From NCBI GenBank assembly GCA_903844735.1, contig CAIMUX010000111.1:1-64000 (forward strand): a stretch of DNA of 64,000 bases, read 5' to 3'. Within the stretch, counting starts at the first letter, position 1; the number at the start of each line of letters is the position of its first letter. Below, piece after piece: positions 54,052-64,000 of the stretch. Position numbers and translations under genes: made by a program. This stretch comes from Candidatus Eiseniibacteriota bacterium. Its GTDB lineage: Bacteria > Eisenbacteria > RBG-16-71-46 > CAIMUX01. The notes beneath the pieces are model-generated. The model was not told the origin of the DNA. It made no database searches and was given only the letters and a program-made list of their open reading frames with translations.

Positions 54052-56760
54052 ATGGACAGCAGCGCCAGAGATCCGATCGCGAAAAACCTCGGACATCTGC
54101 GGGACTCCGCCGGGCGGTCGGACCCGCAACCGGTGGAACCTCAAAGTGCGGACCCTCGATCCGAGCACCCCGGCCGACCGGAGGGCATGGGGATCACGGA
54201 GGGCCTCCTCCGATGTCTCCGCGGGGCGCGTCCCGGGGTCGTGCCACGCGAACTCGGGGTGAACGCCGTCACGCTATCCGGCTATCTTCGGGCCGCCCCG
54301 CCCCAGCACGCCCACGAGGTTCTCGAGCCTATCGTGGCCGGCGATCCCCGGTATCTGGGGATGAGCGGGACGCAGCGCCTGGAGATCCTGACCGTGTTTC
54401 TGCGCAACTGCTTTTCTCTCGGGCATCCACACTGCTTCGCGAGGTGGGGAGCGGAGCTCGAGATGTTGTCTGTGAAGCACCTTGGCACCGCACCGGACGA
54501 AGCGGTGTGCGGCCTGCGGCTGACCATGATCTGGAGAGACAGCTTCGGCGAGTATGGCCGAGCCCAGGCACTGGGGGATGGAATCCCGGCCCCAGCCTTG
54601 CAAGGCTGCAGCGTGGCGACCCGCGCCCGCCTGGCGTCTGCCCGTGCCGGGGTGGCGATTCGGCTGGGTGATCTCGATACTGCCGAGATGCTGGGAGCCC
54701 AGGCGGTGGACGCCGCGGACCAGAGTGGTGACGCAGGCCTGCGGGGGCTCGCGCGGGTCTGCCTGGCCGGCGCCCTGAAACAGCGCGGTCGATTTCCGGA
54801 GGCGCTGAGTCTCTACACGCAGGCGGAGGCGTTCCACCAGTTGTCCGGCGATCTGGTCAGCATGGCCCGGAGTCAGCTCAACCGTGGCCTGCTCCTCAAT
54901 CGATTGGGGTGGGTGCGCGAGGCCGCCACGATTCTCGAATGCGCGCACCGCCGGGCCCGCGAGATTGCGCAGCCCCAACTGGTCCTTCGCACCGGGCTCG
55001 GCCTGGGGCTGGTCGCCGTCCGCCGTGGCGAGTTCGACGAGGGCCGCCGCCGACTGCTTCAAGGATGGTTGGAGGCCCGCCGTCTGCGCATGCCCCGCGA
55101 GCAGGCACTGGCCCTGGAGTTCCTGGGCGAGGCGTTGATTCTGGTGGGAAGGCTCAGCACTGCCAGGCGAATCCTGTCCCTGTGTCGCCGTATCGCGGAG
55201 AAAATGGCACCCGAAGGTGACTTGATCGCCGAGTGCGGGATCCGCGAAGCTCTGCTGTCGCTCGTGGCGGGCGATCCGACACAGGCCTGGAAGGCAGCCG
55301 ACACCGCTCGCGCCAGCGCAGCGAAGACCGGACTCCCGTGGGAAGAGTCGCAGGCGCTCCGTCTGGGAGCGATTGCGTTGTACAGACTTGACCGGAGAGC
55401 TGAGGCAAGGACAGCCCTGATAACCGCCGGGAGCCGGTTGCGGGCCATGAACGAGCAGTTGGAGATCCGGCTGGTGGATCGCTGGTTGGAGTTCCTCGAC
55501 AACGAAGGCGACCGCGATGGCCACGGCGAGGGCCGCGGCGAGGAGCCACCGACCCATCCGGCGCGGGCATCCCTTCTGGCGGAGCGAACCTTGGAAGCGA
55601 ATGCCGAGATGGCGCCGGTGATGGCGCCGGAGGCGGCCGCAACCCGGGCGACCGGGACCGACGCCTCGCCGCCGGACCCGGCAGTTGGATGTGGCGCCCC
55701 GTCGTGTCGGTACCTCGCCGTCCCGGCGAGGATCCCCAGCCCCCATTCCCGAGGGCGTCGGCCAGAGGGCCTCCACGAAACCTGGAGGCATCTCGGCCTG
55801 GTCACCCGGTCTCCAAAGCTTCACTCCCTGCTCCGGGACGCCGAGATGATGGCCACCTCCGGCAGCATCGTACTCGTGCAGGGCGAAACGGGCACCGGGA
55901 AGGAACTCGTGGCCCGCGGCATTCACAGTCTGAGCGGGCGCAAGGGGCCGCTCGTGCCGGTGAACATCGGCGCTGTCCTGCCTGACCTCTTCGGGGCGGA
56001 ACTCTTTGGGGTCGAGAAAGGTGCATACACCGGTGCCGGCCAATCGCGTTTGGGCCTGGCGGTCGCAGCACACGGCGGCACGCTCTTTCTCGACGAGATC
56101 GGCGAGGTGGGCCTGCGCGGACAGGTGGCGTTGCTGCGTTTCCTGGATTCAGGCGAAGTGCGTCCCGTTGGTTCGACCAGGATTCTCCATGTTCAACTCG
56201 GCGTGGTAGCGGCCACCAATCGTCCACTGAAGGATCTGGTCAGCAGAAATCGGTTCCGTTCCGACCTCTACTATCGGCTGGCGCAAGGAGTGCTGGAACT
56301 GCCGCCTCTGCGCGACCGGCTGGAGGACCTGCCCGAGTTGGTGGCGTCTCTTTGGACTCGTCAGACGCGTGGGACGGAGTTGCCCGCAGGGCTGCTGGAC
56401 GACGATGCCCTGGGCGTCCTGCGGACGTACGCCTGGCCCGGGAATGTCCGTGAGCTGGACCACTATCTGCGTCGTGTGCGGACTTCGCTCGCGCGGGTGG
56501 GAGAAACGAGGGTCACGCTTCAACGGCTGCAGGGGCACTTGGGTGCGAACAATGGAAGCCCGGCGAAGACAGTGCCGTCTGATCGCCACCCTAAGGCTCG
56601 ATCCCCGATTGTTGTGAAAGCCACGGCGAACCTTCCGCCGGATGCGGCCGAGGTCGACCGTGCGTTGCGGGCGGCGGGGGGAAACCGTTCTCGGGCGGCG
56701 CGGATTCTCGGGATCCATCGGGGCACGCTCTATCGACTGATCGAGAGGTCGGACGGTTAA
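54052..56760 (+). CDS. Sigma-54-dependent transcriptional activator with TPR sensor domain
   Basis: The product is 902 residues. The first 480 are TPR-like helices (for example RGRFPEALSLYTQAEAFHQ), as in MalT/GutR-type regulators, followed by a 100-residue low-complexity linker. The AAA+ domain has Walker A GETGTGKE near 611, GAYTGA (sigma-54 contact loop) near 656 and Walker B TLFLDEIGE. A Fis-type HTH ends the protein (NRSRAARILGIHRGTLYRLI). Start 54052 is tentative; 54034 and an earlier ATG at 53863 are alternatives. It may control the preceding kor/EIIA genes. Confidence 0.82.
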   Translation: MDSSARDPIAKNLGHLRDSAGRSDPQPVEPQSADPRSEHPGRPEGMGITEGLLRCLRGARPGVVPRELGVNAVTLSGYLRAAPPQHAHEVLEPIVAGDPRYLGMSGTQRLEILTVFLRNCFSLGHPHCFARWGAELEMLSVKHLGTAPDEAVCGLRLTMIWRDSFGEYGRAQALGDGIPAPALQGCSVATRARLASARAGVAIRLGDLDTAEMLGAQAVDAADQSGDAGLRGLARVCLAGALKQRGRFPEALSLYTQAEAFHQLSGDLVSMARSQLNRGLLLNRLGWVREAATILECAHRRAREIAQPQLVLRTGLGLGLVAVRRGEFDEGRRRLLQGWLEARRLRMPREQALALEFLGEALILVGRLSTARRILSLCRRIAEKMAPEGDLIAECGIREALLSLVAGDPTQAWKAADTARASAAKTGLPWEESQALRLGAIALYRLDRRAEARTALITAGSRLRAMNEQLEIRLVDRWLEFLDNEGDRDGHGEGRGEEPPTHPARASLLAERTLEANAEMAPVMAPEAAATRATGTDASPPDPAVGCGAPSCRYLAVPARIPSPHSRGRRPEGLHETWRHLGLVTRSPKLHSLLRDAEMMATSGSIVLVQGETGTGKELVARGIHSLSGRKGPLVPVNIGAVLPDLFGAELFGVEKGAYTGAGQSRLGLAVAAHGGTLFLDEIGEVGLRGQVALLRFLDSGEVRPVGSTRILHVQLGVVAATNRPLKDLVSRNRFRSDLYYRLAQGVLELPPLRDRLEDLPELVASLWTRQTRGTELPAGLLDDDALGVLRTYAWPGNVRELDHYLRRVRTSLARVGETRVTLQRLQGHLGANNGSPAKTVPSDRHPKARSPIVVKATANLPPDAAEVDRALRAAGGNRSRAARILGIHRGTLYRLIERSDG

Positions 56761-56769
56761 CGCGGCCCG

Positions 56770-57000
56770 ATGCCCTGCCCCCCCGACGATCCTGTCCTCG
56801 AAGTCGCCGCGGAAGCAGAGGCGGGTCGAGGAGAGTGCCATCTCAGGGCGGGGGTCATTCGGCGTCTCGACGCTCTCCCGACTCAGCTTTACCGGCTGCT
56901 CGACCCGACGAACTACCGCAGGTCCGTCGACCGGGCGCCGTTTCTGTTGCACGTCCTTGACTACGGCGTCGATCTTGTCCTTTGTGCCAAGACCGCTTGA
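56770..57000 (+). CDS. Antitoxin-like HTH fragment or small regulator
   Basis: The product is 76 residues. The stretch LPTQLYRLLDPTNYRRSVDR then LLHVLDYGVDLVL resembles XRE/HigA-type antitoxins whose helix-turn-helix ends in this way. The N-terminal 30 residues are poor matches and part of the repressor domain may be missing. No toxin gene adjoins. It may be a decayed single antitoxin. Confidence 0.35.
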   Translation: MPCPPDDPVLEVAAEAEAGRGECHLRAGVIRRLDALPTQLYRLLDPTNYRRSVDRAPFLLHVLDYGVDLVLCAKTA

Positions 57001-57200
57001 AATGAACCCGGATTTCGCGGGTCTCGGGCTCTGAGGTCCGCGCGTGGCCTGATCGCACTTTCATCCTTTGGATTTCGGGGCATCGTCAAGGGTCGCCCGC
57101 GGCGAAGTCGCGAGGGTACGCCATCGGCGCCGCGCGGATATTTGGCGCCGCCCCGGCCATTCTGGCGGACACCAGCTCCCATGCGTACAATGCCGAACTT

Positions 57201-57530
57201 GTGAAGCAATTGAGCCCGGAAATGCAGGCGACAATCGCCCATTACGGGTCACCGACGGAGATCGTGAACACCGGCCCGGGATCGCTATGGCTGTGTCCCA
57301 CTGTGTCTCGAGAGTCGAGCCGGATCCGATTCGAGTTGCCGCGCCCGGAGCGGGTGACGCTCCGGGTGTTCGACACCGGGGGCCGACTGCGGGGGGTCCT
57401 CCTGAACCGCGATCTCTTTTCCGGCTTGCACCAGATCGATTGGGACGGTCGGGACGCATCGGGCCGGCGGGCCGGCGCGGGCCACTATTTCGTTTGCCTG
57501 CACTCCCTCAGCATCCCGTTCGTCCCGGAG
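57201..57530 (+). pseudogene. FlgD-Ig / type-A C-terminal sorting domain fragment
   Basis: RIRFELPRPERVTLRVFD followed by HQIDWDGRDASGRRAGAG then HYFV is the standard FlgD-Ig-like sorting fold found at the end of FCB secreted proteins. After HYFV the frame loses the usual Arg-Lys C terminus and continues into unrelated sequence. No parent domain precedes it. The region 57530-57869 contains nothing I recognise. Confidence 0.45.
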
Positions 57531-57869
57531 ACAGGTCATCCGCGCCGCGACCGGACAGGGTGCGGTATCGGCAGTGCGTTGCGCTGGCGATCCGTGCGCA
57601 CGCGGTTTGTAGCAAAGCGGATCGGTTGGGGGAGTGACGATCTACGCGGACTTCCGCTGTGTCTCTTCCGGGAACCCGTTGAGGACGAGTCGGGTCAGAT
57701 CCAAGCGTGCTCGGGCGTGGTCGTCTGTCCCCCGCGTTCAAATGCAAGCCGGCGGATCCGGATCCTGGCCGCGTCCGCCGGCACATGCTTCAGCGGCGCA
57801 GGATCCGAAGACCGTGGCTCGCACGATGCATCAGGCTCGTCGCCGCTGAGCGCTCGCGCATCGCACGGG

Positions 57870-60800
57870 TTACGCCCCCGCCTTCTCCCCCGCCGCATGC
57901 CCCTTCCCCGACCGTCCTCCTGTCAGCAGTCTCGAGACTTTCCGCCCCAGGTCATCAAACAGCGAATAGACGACCGGTACCACGATCAGAGTCAGCAGTG
58001 AACCGGTCACCAGTCCCCCGATGACCGCCCGGGCCATCGGGGCCCGGAACTCCGCCCCGGCTCCCAAGGCCAGGGCCAGCGGCATCATCCCGAAGATCAT
58101 CGCGAGGGTGGTCATGACGATGGGCCGCAGCCGGATCTCGCCGGCATCGATGAGCGCTTCGCTGCGGGTCTTCCCGCCGTCCCGGCCCTTGTTGGTGAAG
58201 TCGATCAGCAGAATCGCGTTCTTTGTGACCAGACCCATCAGCAGGATCACGCCGATCATGCTCATGAGGTTGAAGGTGGTGTGGGTGGCGAGCAGGGCGA
58301 TCATGACGCCGACCAGCGAGAGCGGCATCGAGAACATGATCGCCAGCGGCTGCAGGAACGATCCGAACTGGCTGGCCAGCACGAGGTAGATAAAAATGAT
58401 GGCGAGCATGAGGCTCTCCAGGATGTAGCCCACCGTTTCCGAGAACTGCTCGGTCTCGCCACCCATGCGGACGCGGTAACCAGACGGAATCTGAATCTGG
58501 GCGTCGACACCGGTCTGAATATCCTTGCTCACCTCGGTGAGAGCGCGGCCCTCGAAGTTCGCTTCCACCGTGACCACGCGCTTCATGTCGCGCCGTTCGA
58601 TCTTCTGCGGGCTGGAGCTCTCCGAAATGTCGGCGACCTGGCCGAGGGTGACGATCATCGGCGCGCCTGTCCGCGGATCCCGCCCGGCTGAGGCCAGAGG
58701 AAGCGCCGCGAGCTGATCGACGGAGCGTCGGGCTGACTTGGGCAGCCGCACCGTGACGTCGTGGTTCTCGCCGGATGGGTCCTGCCAGGTCGATGCCTTC
58801 GCGCTGGCCAGGGCCGGTCGCAGCGTGCGGGCGAGGGTGCCGATGCCGATGCCCATCTCGTTGGCCACGTCGCGGCGCAGGTCGAGCCGGACCTCGGGTC
58901 GCTCCTCCTCGAGTCCCGACTTGGCCTCGATGGCCCCGGGGGTGGTCCGCACGACCTTCAACACGCCGTCGCTGATGCGGCGCAGTTCCTCGATCTGGTC
59001 TCCCTGAACGTAGATCTGGATCGGCCGCTGGGCGCCCCCAAACCCGCCGGCGTCGAGCACGGCGATGGTCATTCCGGGGAGCGTCTCCAGTTCCCGGCGG
59101 AAGAGCTTCATCATCTCCGCCTGCCGAAGCGTGCGCGTACCCTTCCAGCCGGAGACAAAGTGTTTCTTCCCGTCCTTGCCCTTCTCGAAGCCGAAGGCAA
59201 ACTTCCGTTTCTCCGCCAGCTTGACGAAAATTTCCGCTTCGTTGACCTGAGCGGTGAAACCTCCGGCGATCGTCTCATAGGTATAACCGACGTCCTTGTC
59301 GTGGCGGCGAATGAGGCTCGACACTTCGCGCAAGCGGTCGCGCGTGTAGTCGAGCGTGGAGCCGACGGGAGAGGCGACCGACACTGTGAGTTGTCCGGTA
59401 TCGGCGTCCGGCATGAAGGTCCCGCCCACCAGCGGGAAGAGCACCATCGCTCCGATGAACGCGACGACCGCGATGCCGATGACGATGGGACGATGGGAAA
59501 GTGCCCAGCCGATGACCCCGCGATACCACTTCCCAAGGCCGATGAAGCCGCGGTTGAACTTTTCGAGCGTCTTGCCGATCCCGTGCCGGATAGCGCTCTC
59601 CTCGGCCACCGGGTCGTACCAGACAGAGGAGAGCATCGGGTCGAGAGTGAAGGAGACGAAGAGGCTCACCGCCACGGCGGCGGCCACGGTGACGCCGAAC
59701 TCGCGGAAGAATTTCCCGACGATGCCGCCCATGAACGCCACCGGTACGAAGACGCAGAGCGTGCTCATGGTGGTGGCGAGCACGGCGAAGCCGATCTCGC
59801 TGGTTCCCCGCTTCGCCGCCAGGTAGTGGTCCTCGCCCATGTGCACGTGACGGACGATGTTCTCCCGCACCACGATGGCGTCGTCGATAAGAATCCCGAT
59901 GGCGAGTGAGAGGGCCATCAGGGTCATGGTGTTGAGCGTATAGCCGAAGGTGTGGATAGCGAGGAACGAAGCAATGACCGACACCGGCAAGGTCAGCCCG
60001 GTGATGACCGTCGAGCGCCAGGAATTGAGAAACGTGAAGACCACGAGCACGGTGAGGAGAGCACCGAGGAGCAGGGTGGTCTTGACGTCATCCACCGAGT
60101 CGCGAATCCACTGGGAGTTGTCCCGGACGGTGGTGAGCTCCACGCCGGCGGGAAGGATCTTGCGCAGCTCGTCGGCGGCAGCCTTGGCCCGCTCCGCGAT
60201 CTGCACGGTGTTTCCGCCGGTGATCTTGCGGAGGTCGATGGCGATAGCGGGGGATCCGTTATACATGGCGGCCGACCGTGCTTCCTCGGCGTCGTCGATG
60301 GTGGTCGCGACGTCGCCGAGACGGATCGGCACTCCGTCGCGGGTGTCGACCACGAGCTTGTCGAAATCGGCCGGCTGCAGCAGGCGTCCGGCCACGCGCA
60401 CGAGCTGCTCGCGCGGTCCGAGCTCCAGACGCCCCGCCGGGACCTCCATGTTCTCGGTGCTCAAGACGCCCATCACCTGGTCGACGGTGACGGCCCGCGC
60501 GGATAACCGCGCCGGGTCCAGCTCCACGGCGATGGTCCGCTTCTCGCCGCCGACGATGATCACCTGGCCGACGCCGTCCACCCCTTCGAACGCCTTGCGC
60601 AGGGTCTCGTCGGCGAGCGTGGTGAGTTCGCGCAGGCTCCGGGTGCTGGAGGTCAGGCAGAGAGACACGATGGGGGTGTCGGCGATGTTGAAACGCAGGA
60701 CCTTGGGGTTCTCGATGTCGGCGGGGAGTTCCTCGCGGATCTCCTCGATCTTGGAGCGGACATCCTGCTGGGCCTCGACGTCCTTTACGTTCAGCTCGAA

Positions 60801-61082
60801 CTCGATGAAGATCGAAGACAGCCCTTCCAGGGAGCTGGAAGTGAGATTGCGGACCCCCTGGAGCGGATTCACCGCCTCCTCGATCTTGCGGGTGACGTCG
60901 CGCTCGACCGTCTCCGGGGAGGCGCCCGGGTAGATCGTCTGCACCACGATGAACGGGAACTCCACGTTCGGCCACTCGTCGATGGAGAGGCGGCGGTAGC
61001 TGAAGGTGCCCAGCGTCACCAGCGCCAGCATGAGCATGGTGGCGAAGACCGGGCGTTTGATCGAGACATCGGAGAGGAACAT
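57870..61082 (-). CDS. RND efflux pump, HAE1 family
   Basis: The product is 1070 residues with 12 transmembrane helices and two large periplasmic loops. Family landmarks include MFLSDVSIKRPVFATMLMLA at the N terminus and the TM4 relay GILIDDAIVVRENIVRH with two Asp. GLVTKNAILLIDF lies in the second half. It exports hydrophobic or amphiphilic compounds using the proton gradient. It is downstream of the adaptor gene by 63 bases on the minus strand, last of the three-gene efflux operon. Confidence 0.93.
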   Translation of the reverse strand: MFLSDVSIKRPVFATMLMLALVTLGTFSYRRLSIDEWPNVEFPFIVVQTIYPGASPETVERDVTRKIEEAVNPLQGVRNLTSSSLEGLSSIFIEFELNVKDVEAQQDVRSKIEEIREELPADIENPKVLRFNIADTPIVSLCLTSSTRSLRELTTLADETLRKAFEGVDGVGQVIIVGGEKRTIAVELDPARLSARAVTVDQVMGVLSTENMEVPAGRLELGPREQLVRVAGRLLQPADFDKLVVDTRDGVPIRLGDVATTIDDAEEARSAAMYNGSPAIAIDLRKITGGNTVQIAERAKAAADELRKILPAGVELTTVRDNSQWIRDSVDDVKTTLLLGALLTVLVVFTFLNSWRSTVITGLTLPVSVIASFLAIHTFGYTLNTMTLMALSLAIGILIDDAIVVRENIVRHVHMGEDHYLAAKRGTSEIGFAVLATTMSTLCVFVPVAFMGGIVGKFFREFGVTVAAAVAVSLFVSFTLDPMLSSVWYDPVAEESAIRHGIGKTLEKFNRGFIGLGKWYRGVIGWALSHRPIVIGIAVVAFIGAMVLFPLVGGTFMPDADTGQLTVSVASPVGSTLDYTRDRLREVSSLIRRHDKDVGYTYETIAGGFTAQVNEAEIFVKLAEKRKFAFGFEKGKDGKKHFVSGWKGTRTLRQAEMMKLFRRELETLPGMTIAVLDAGGFGGAQRPIQIYVQGDQIEELRRISDGVLKVVRTTPGAIEAKSGLEEERPEVRLDLRRDVANEMGIGIGTLARTLRPALASAKASTWQDPSGENHDVTVRLPKSARRSVDQLAALPLASAGRDPRTGAPMIVTLGQVADISESSSPQKIERRDMKRVVTVEANFEGRALTEVSKDIQTGVDAQIQIPSGYRVRMGGETEQFSETVGYILESLMLAIIFIYLVLASQFGSFLQPLAIMFSMPLSLVGVMIALLATHTTFNLMSMIGVILLMGLVTKNAILLIDFTNKGRDGGKTRSEALIDAGEIRLRPIVMTTLAMIFGMMPLALALGAGAEFRAPMARAVIGGLVTGSLLTLIVVPVVYSLFDDLGRKVSRLLTGGRSGKGHAAGEKAGA

Positions 61083-61145
61083 GATTTCCCGCCTTCTCGC
61101 GTGAGGTTGAAAGGATCAGCGCGTGCCGGCGCCGCCCTTGGCGAT

Positions 61146-62336
61146 CTACCGACTGCCCGCCGGCTTGTCCGCGGACCGTTCCGCCGGGGTGCCGGCAGGT
61201 GCTGCACCATCGGCACCGGTGCCTTTGATGACCCTCACTCTGGCTCCGTCCCGCAACCCGGGCACCACGCCGGAAAGGAGCGAGTCGCCGGTCTGCACTG
61301 CGCCGATCAACTCGATGATCCCCTGCTCTTCGTCGAGCAGGCCGGTCTGGATCACGGTGCGCGAGGCGACACCACCCCGCAAACGGTAGACGACCTGATC
61401 AACACCCTCGCGGCGGAGAACGCTCACGGACGCGGTCACCGCATCGTCCTTGGACCGATCGACGACACGCCCGCTGGCGAAGAGGCCGCCTACCAGCCGC
61501 CCGTCGGTATTGGGTACCCGGGTGTAGATCCGGATTTGCCGCGTTCCGGGCTCGGTGGCCGGATTGATCCGGTCCACGACGCCGTCAAAGCTTTCGCCCG
61601 GGAACGCGTCGACGCGGATGGTGATCGGGGTGCCGGGCCGCACGCGTCCCAGGGTCTCGGAGGGGATGGTGGCCGACAGTTCGAGGGTGTCGGTGCGGAC
61701 AACGGTGAAGAGAGGGTCGTTTCTCGCGGTTCGGTCGCCGGTATGAACGAAAACCTGGCTGACCCAGCCGGAAATCGGAGCCGGGACCGCGAGCCGATCG
61801 GCGTTGTCATCGGCCAGTTCGCTCTGCGCCAGGGAGGCACGCACCTGCGCCTCAGCGGCTGTCCGGGCCGCCTCTGCCGCCTCGAGATCGCTGGGCGCAG
61901 CCGCTCCGGCTTCGAGAAGCTTCTTCGCGCGACGCTCCGCATTCTGCGCTGAGACTAGAGCCGACTTGGCCGCAAGCAGACCGGCTTCCGCGGCCGACTT
62001 GAGATTCCGCACATCCCGCGGGTTGTACACCGCCATCGACTGACCCTTCCGCAGGTGGGTTCCTTCGCGGACGAAGACGCCCTGAAGGTCGCCGTCAAGG
62101 TGGGCGGTCATTCTCACTTCATCTATCGGCTTCAGCTCACCGGTGAAGGAGATCCCCGCCTCGAGCCGCCGCCGTACCGCCGCGGTCACGTCGGTGGCGT
62201 TGACGAGAATCGCCTGCTCGGCCGCGGCCTTGCGCGCCGCCTCGATCTTCTTCTCCGAGGCAGCCGAGCTGCAGCCTATCGTTGCCACCAGCGCAAGAAG
62301 GCCTCCCGTCGCCAGGATCCGCATCCGGTGTCTCAT
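61146..62336 (-). CDS. RND efflux adaptor (membrane fusion protein)
   Basis: The product is 396 residues. A lipoprotein-type signal ends ATIGCSS, so the protein is probably lipid-anchored to the inner membrane. The lipoyl/barrel-hairpin order is conserved: EAGISFTGELKPIDEVRM, coiled-coil hairpin near 95-170, then the RTDTLELSATIPSETLG barrel. ATG at 62336 is preceded by GGGGAG. A longer form from 62426 would couple by ATGA to the tolC stop, leaving 30 extra residues before the signal. Confidence 0.88.
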   Translation of the reverse strand: MRHRMRILATGGLLALVATIGCSSAASEKKIEAARKAAAEQAILVNATDVTAAVRRRLEAGISFTGELKPIDEVRMTAHLDGDLQGVFVREGTHLRKGQSMAVYNPRDVRNLKSAAEAGLLAAKSALVSAQNAERRAKKLLEAGAAAPSDLEAAEAARTAAEAQVRASLAQSELADDNADRLAVPAPISGWVSQVFVHTGDRTARNDPLFTVVRTDTLELSATIPSETLGRVRPGTPITIRVDAFPGESFDGVVDRINPATEPGTRQIRIYTRVPNTDGRLVGGLFASGRVVDRSKDDAVTASVSVLRREGVDQVVYRLRGGVASRTVIQTGLLDEEQGIIELIGAVQTGDSLLSGVVPGLRDGARVRVIKGTGADGAAPAGTPAERSADKPAGSR

Positions 62337-62422
62337 GGTCGTCCGCTCCCCTGGTTTGTGGCGCTCCAGCCGATGCTTATCGCCCGGATCCCTTCCCCTC
62401 AACGCGACCTCGTGCTCTTCCG

Positions 62423-64000
62423 TCATCGCCCACCCCCCACCGGCGGTGCCGCGCCCGTGAAGAGCGGCCGCCCCGTGTACCGTTCCAACCGGGCGAGCGC
62501 CGTGAAGTAGTCGCGCCGCGCCACAGCCTCGTTGATCTGCGCCATCTGCCAGGCGATCCGTGCGTCGGAGACCTCGAGCGATCCCGACGCGCCTTCCTCG
62601 TAGCGCAGGCCGGAGAGGTCGAGCGCCCGCTTGGCGAGCTGCACGGTGCGCGTCCGCGCCTGCAGGTCGGCCGCGGCGCGATCCAATTCCCAACATGCCT
62701 GCACCACAGCCAGACGCACCATTTCACGCGCCTGGTTCAGATTCTGGCGGGCGGTCGTCTTGTTGGCGATCGACTCCTCCACCAAACCCCTGGTGAGAAA
62801 GCCATCGAAAATCGTCCAGGTGGCCGCGAGTCCGATGTTCTTGTCCCGCCGCCAGTCGCGTCGTCCCGGGAAGGTGTTCTTTGGGAACGCCTGCTGCGAG
62901 ACGTTGGCGAAGAGCGAAAAGTCCGGAAAGTAGCCGGCGCGGGCGACCGTCACGGCGTGTCCTCGTGCCGCCAGAAGCTCATCGAGGGCACGGACACCTG
63001 AGGCTCGGAGTGCATCACCAACGATACCGGTCGTGTCGACCAGCGCCGGGGCGGCCGGGAGGACCGCCTCGTCGAGAAGGGGAGTGGTCAGCCGCAGCGG
63101 CACGCCCTCGGGAAGGTTGGCCAGCCGCCGCAGTTCCCGCGCTGCCAGTTCGCGCTGTGAAAGAGCGGCCCGCACGGAGGGCACCTGGTTCTCCCGCTGC
63201 ACCTCGGCGCCAAGCAGATCGAACTCGGAGGCTTGGCCCGCCTCCTGCCGCAGCCGAACGCGTCGCAACTGAGTGTCGGCCTGCTCCAGCGCCAGGGCAG
63301 CGATCCGTGCCCCCCGCTCGGCCAGCAACGCGTCAAGGTAGGCCGCCCGCACTTGCAGCGAGATCTCCGACCGCTTGTCCTCGAGGGCCTGTCGCGAGGC
63401 TTCGAGGGCGTGGCCGGCTGCCGCTATCGAGGCGACGATCGAACCGCCCTGCAGGAGCTTCTGCCGTAGGCCGAGGGCGGTGTTCCAGGAGTTCTCGCTG
63501 GCGAAACTGCTGTTGGAGAAGAGCTGGGAAATGGCGTAGAACCCGGAGGCCGGAAGCTGGTCTTCAAGATAACGAACGCGATCATCGATGGAAGCCAGAG
63601 TATCCGGCTCAAACTTGTACCCCGAGTCACCGGTCCCCTGGAAGATGCTCTCCAGTTGCCGTGTATACGTCGTGCTCAGCGTGACCTGGGGCAGTGCGGT
63701 GGAACGCGCTTGGAGGTAACGGGCGTGGGCGGTGGAGCGGACCGCCTCGGCGGAACGAACCTCCTCGCCGGAACGCAGCGCCCTCTCGACGCACTGATCC
63801 AAAGAGACGCCGAGTGTGTCGCCTCGGTCCGGCATGAGCAGGAATGGCTCCGGCCCGCGACCCTGCCTGTTTGTGATGGTTCCCGGTTCACCATCCTGCG
63901 CGAGCAGGTCCGGTTCCTGTCTGCCCTCCTGCGGGGCAGCACCCGACGACCCGGCCCGGCCCGGCGTTCCCCACGCGACAGTCGCCGCCGCCACGATCGC
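62423..64000 (-). CDS. TolC-family outer-membrane efflux protein, 5' end cut by window edge
   Basis: At least 525 residues are visible, and the start lies beyond the right edge. The two homologous outer-membrane-factor repeats are present, with LGVSLDQCVERAL near the N terminus and QVRAAYLDALLAERGARI and ARAGYFPDFSLFANV in the body. Helical coiled coils occupy the middle. It is the first gene seen of the TolC-adaptor-HAE1 operon and completes a tripartite exporter. The stop overlaps an in-frame ATG of the adaptor. Confidence 0.88.
   Translation of the reverse strand, partial: AIVAAATVAWGTPGRAGSSGAAPQEGRQEPDLLAQDGEPGTITNRQGRGPEPFLLMPDRGDTLGVSLDQCVERALRSGEEVRSAEAVRSTAHARYLQARSTALPQVTLSTTYTRQLESIFQGTGDSGYKFEPDTLASIDDRVRYLEDQLPASGFYAISQLFSNSSFASENSWNTALGLRQKLLQGGSIVASIAAAGHALEASRQALEDKRSEISLQVRAAYLDALLAERGARIAALALEQADTQLRRVRLRQEAGQASEFDLLGAEVQRENQVPSVRAALSQRELAARELRRLANLPEGVPLRLTTPLLDEAVLPAAPALVDTTGIVGDALRASGVRALDELLAARGHAVTVARAGYFPDFSLFANVSQQAFPKNTFPGRRDWRRDKNIGLAATWTIFDGFLTRGLVEESIANKTTARQNLNQAREMVRLAVVQACWELDRAAADLQARTRTVQLAKRALDLSGLRYEEGASGSLEVSDARIAWQMAQINEAVARRDYFTALARLERYTGRPLFTGAAPPVGGGR

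Overview
The window is a GC-rich chromosomal segment, apparently from an uncultured bacterium. Several gene types point to the FCB / candidate-phylum area, in the style of Eisenbacteria, Krumholzibacteriota or Latescibacterota. These are a GWxTD-like secreted protein, FlgD-type C-terminal sorting modules, a UPF0182 protein, a very large GreA fusion, a fused gamma-alpha 2-oxoacid:ferredoxin oxidoreductase subunit and a selenocysteine-containing SelW homologue. This placement is inference; no rRNA or other marker gene is present. I saw no tRNA, rRNA, CRISPR array or intact insertion sequence.

Bases 1-9900 look like a worn accessory island. They hold a type I restriction HsdR cut by the left edge, a broken partner gene, a 5'-truncated DUF885 peptidase-like gene, a methyltransferase, a diverged 46-bp repeat pair, a degenerate 42-bp tandem array, a hairpin array, an AbiEii-type toxin pair with a remnant of a second copy of its partner, and a scrambled papain-like pseudogene. 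Bases 9901-27640 are mostly intact envelope and housekeeping genes: an L,D-transpeptidase, an S41 peptidase, UPF0182, Smr, a cyclophilin, a helicase IV-like protein with zinc fingers, a hybrid histidine kinase coupled to a TPR lipoprotein, two transporters and a HAD phosphatase coupled to the giant GreA protein.

Bases 30850-35560 carry a VOC pseudogene, a glycyl-radical enzyme closely resembling trans-4-hydroxy-L-proline dehydratase with its activase, a methyltransferase scrap and an RRM protein with a strong terminator. Bases 36110-47700 hold a YvlB-like / DUF2089 gene pair, FCB-style secreted and membrane proteins of unknown role, a broken M6 peptidase, an S9 peptidase whose ribosome-binding site lies inside a perfect palindrome, and the SelW-type selenoprotein gene.

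Bases 47724-56760 encode a BtpA-family protein coupled to an ImmA/IrrE-like protein lacking its catalytic glutamate, then KorA-KorB, an orphan PTS EIIA-like protein and a TPR sigma-54 activator. The right end is a tripartite RND efflux operon (TolC, adaptor, HAE1 pump) on the minus strand, cut by the right edge.
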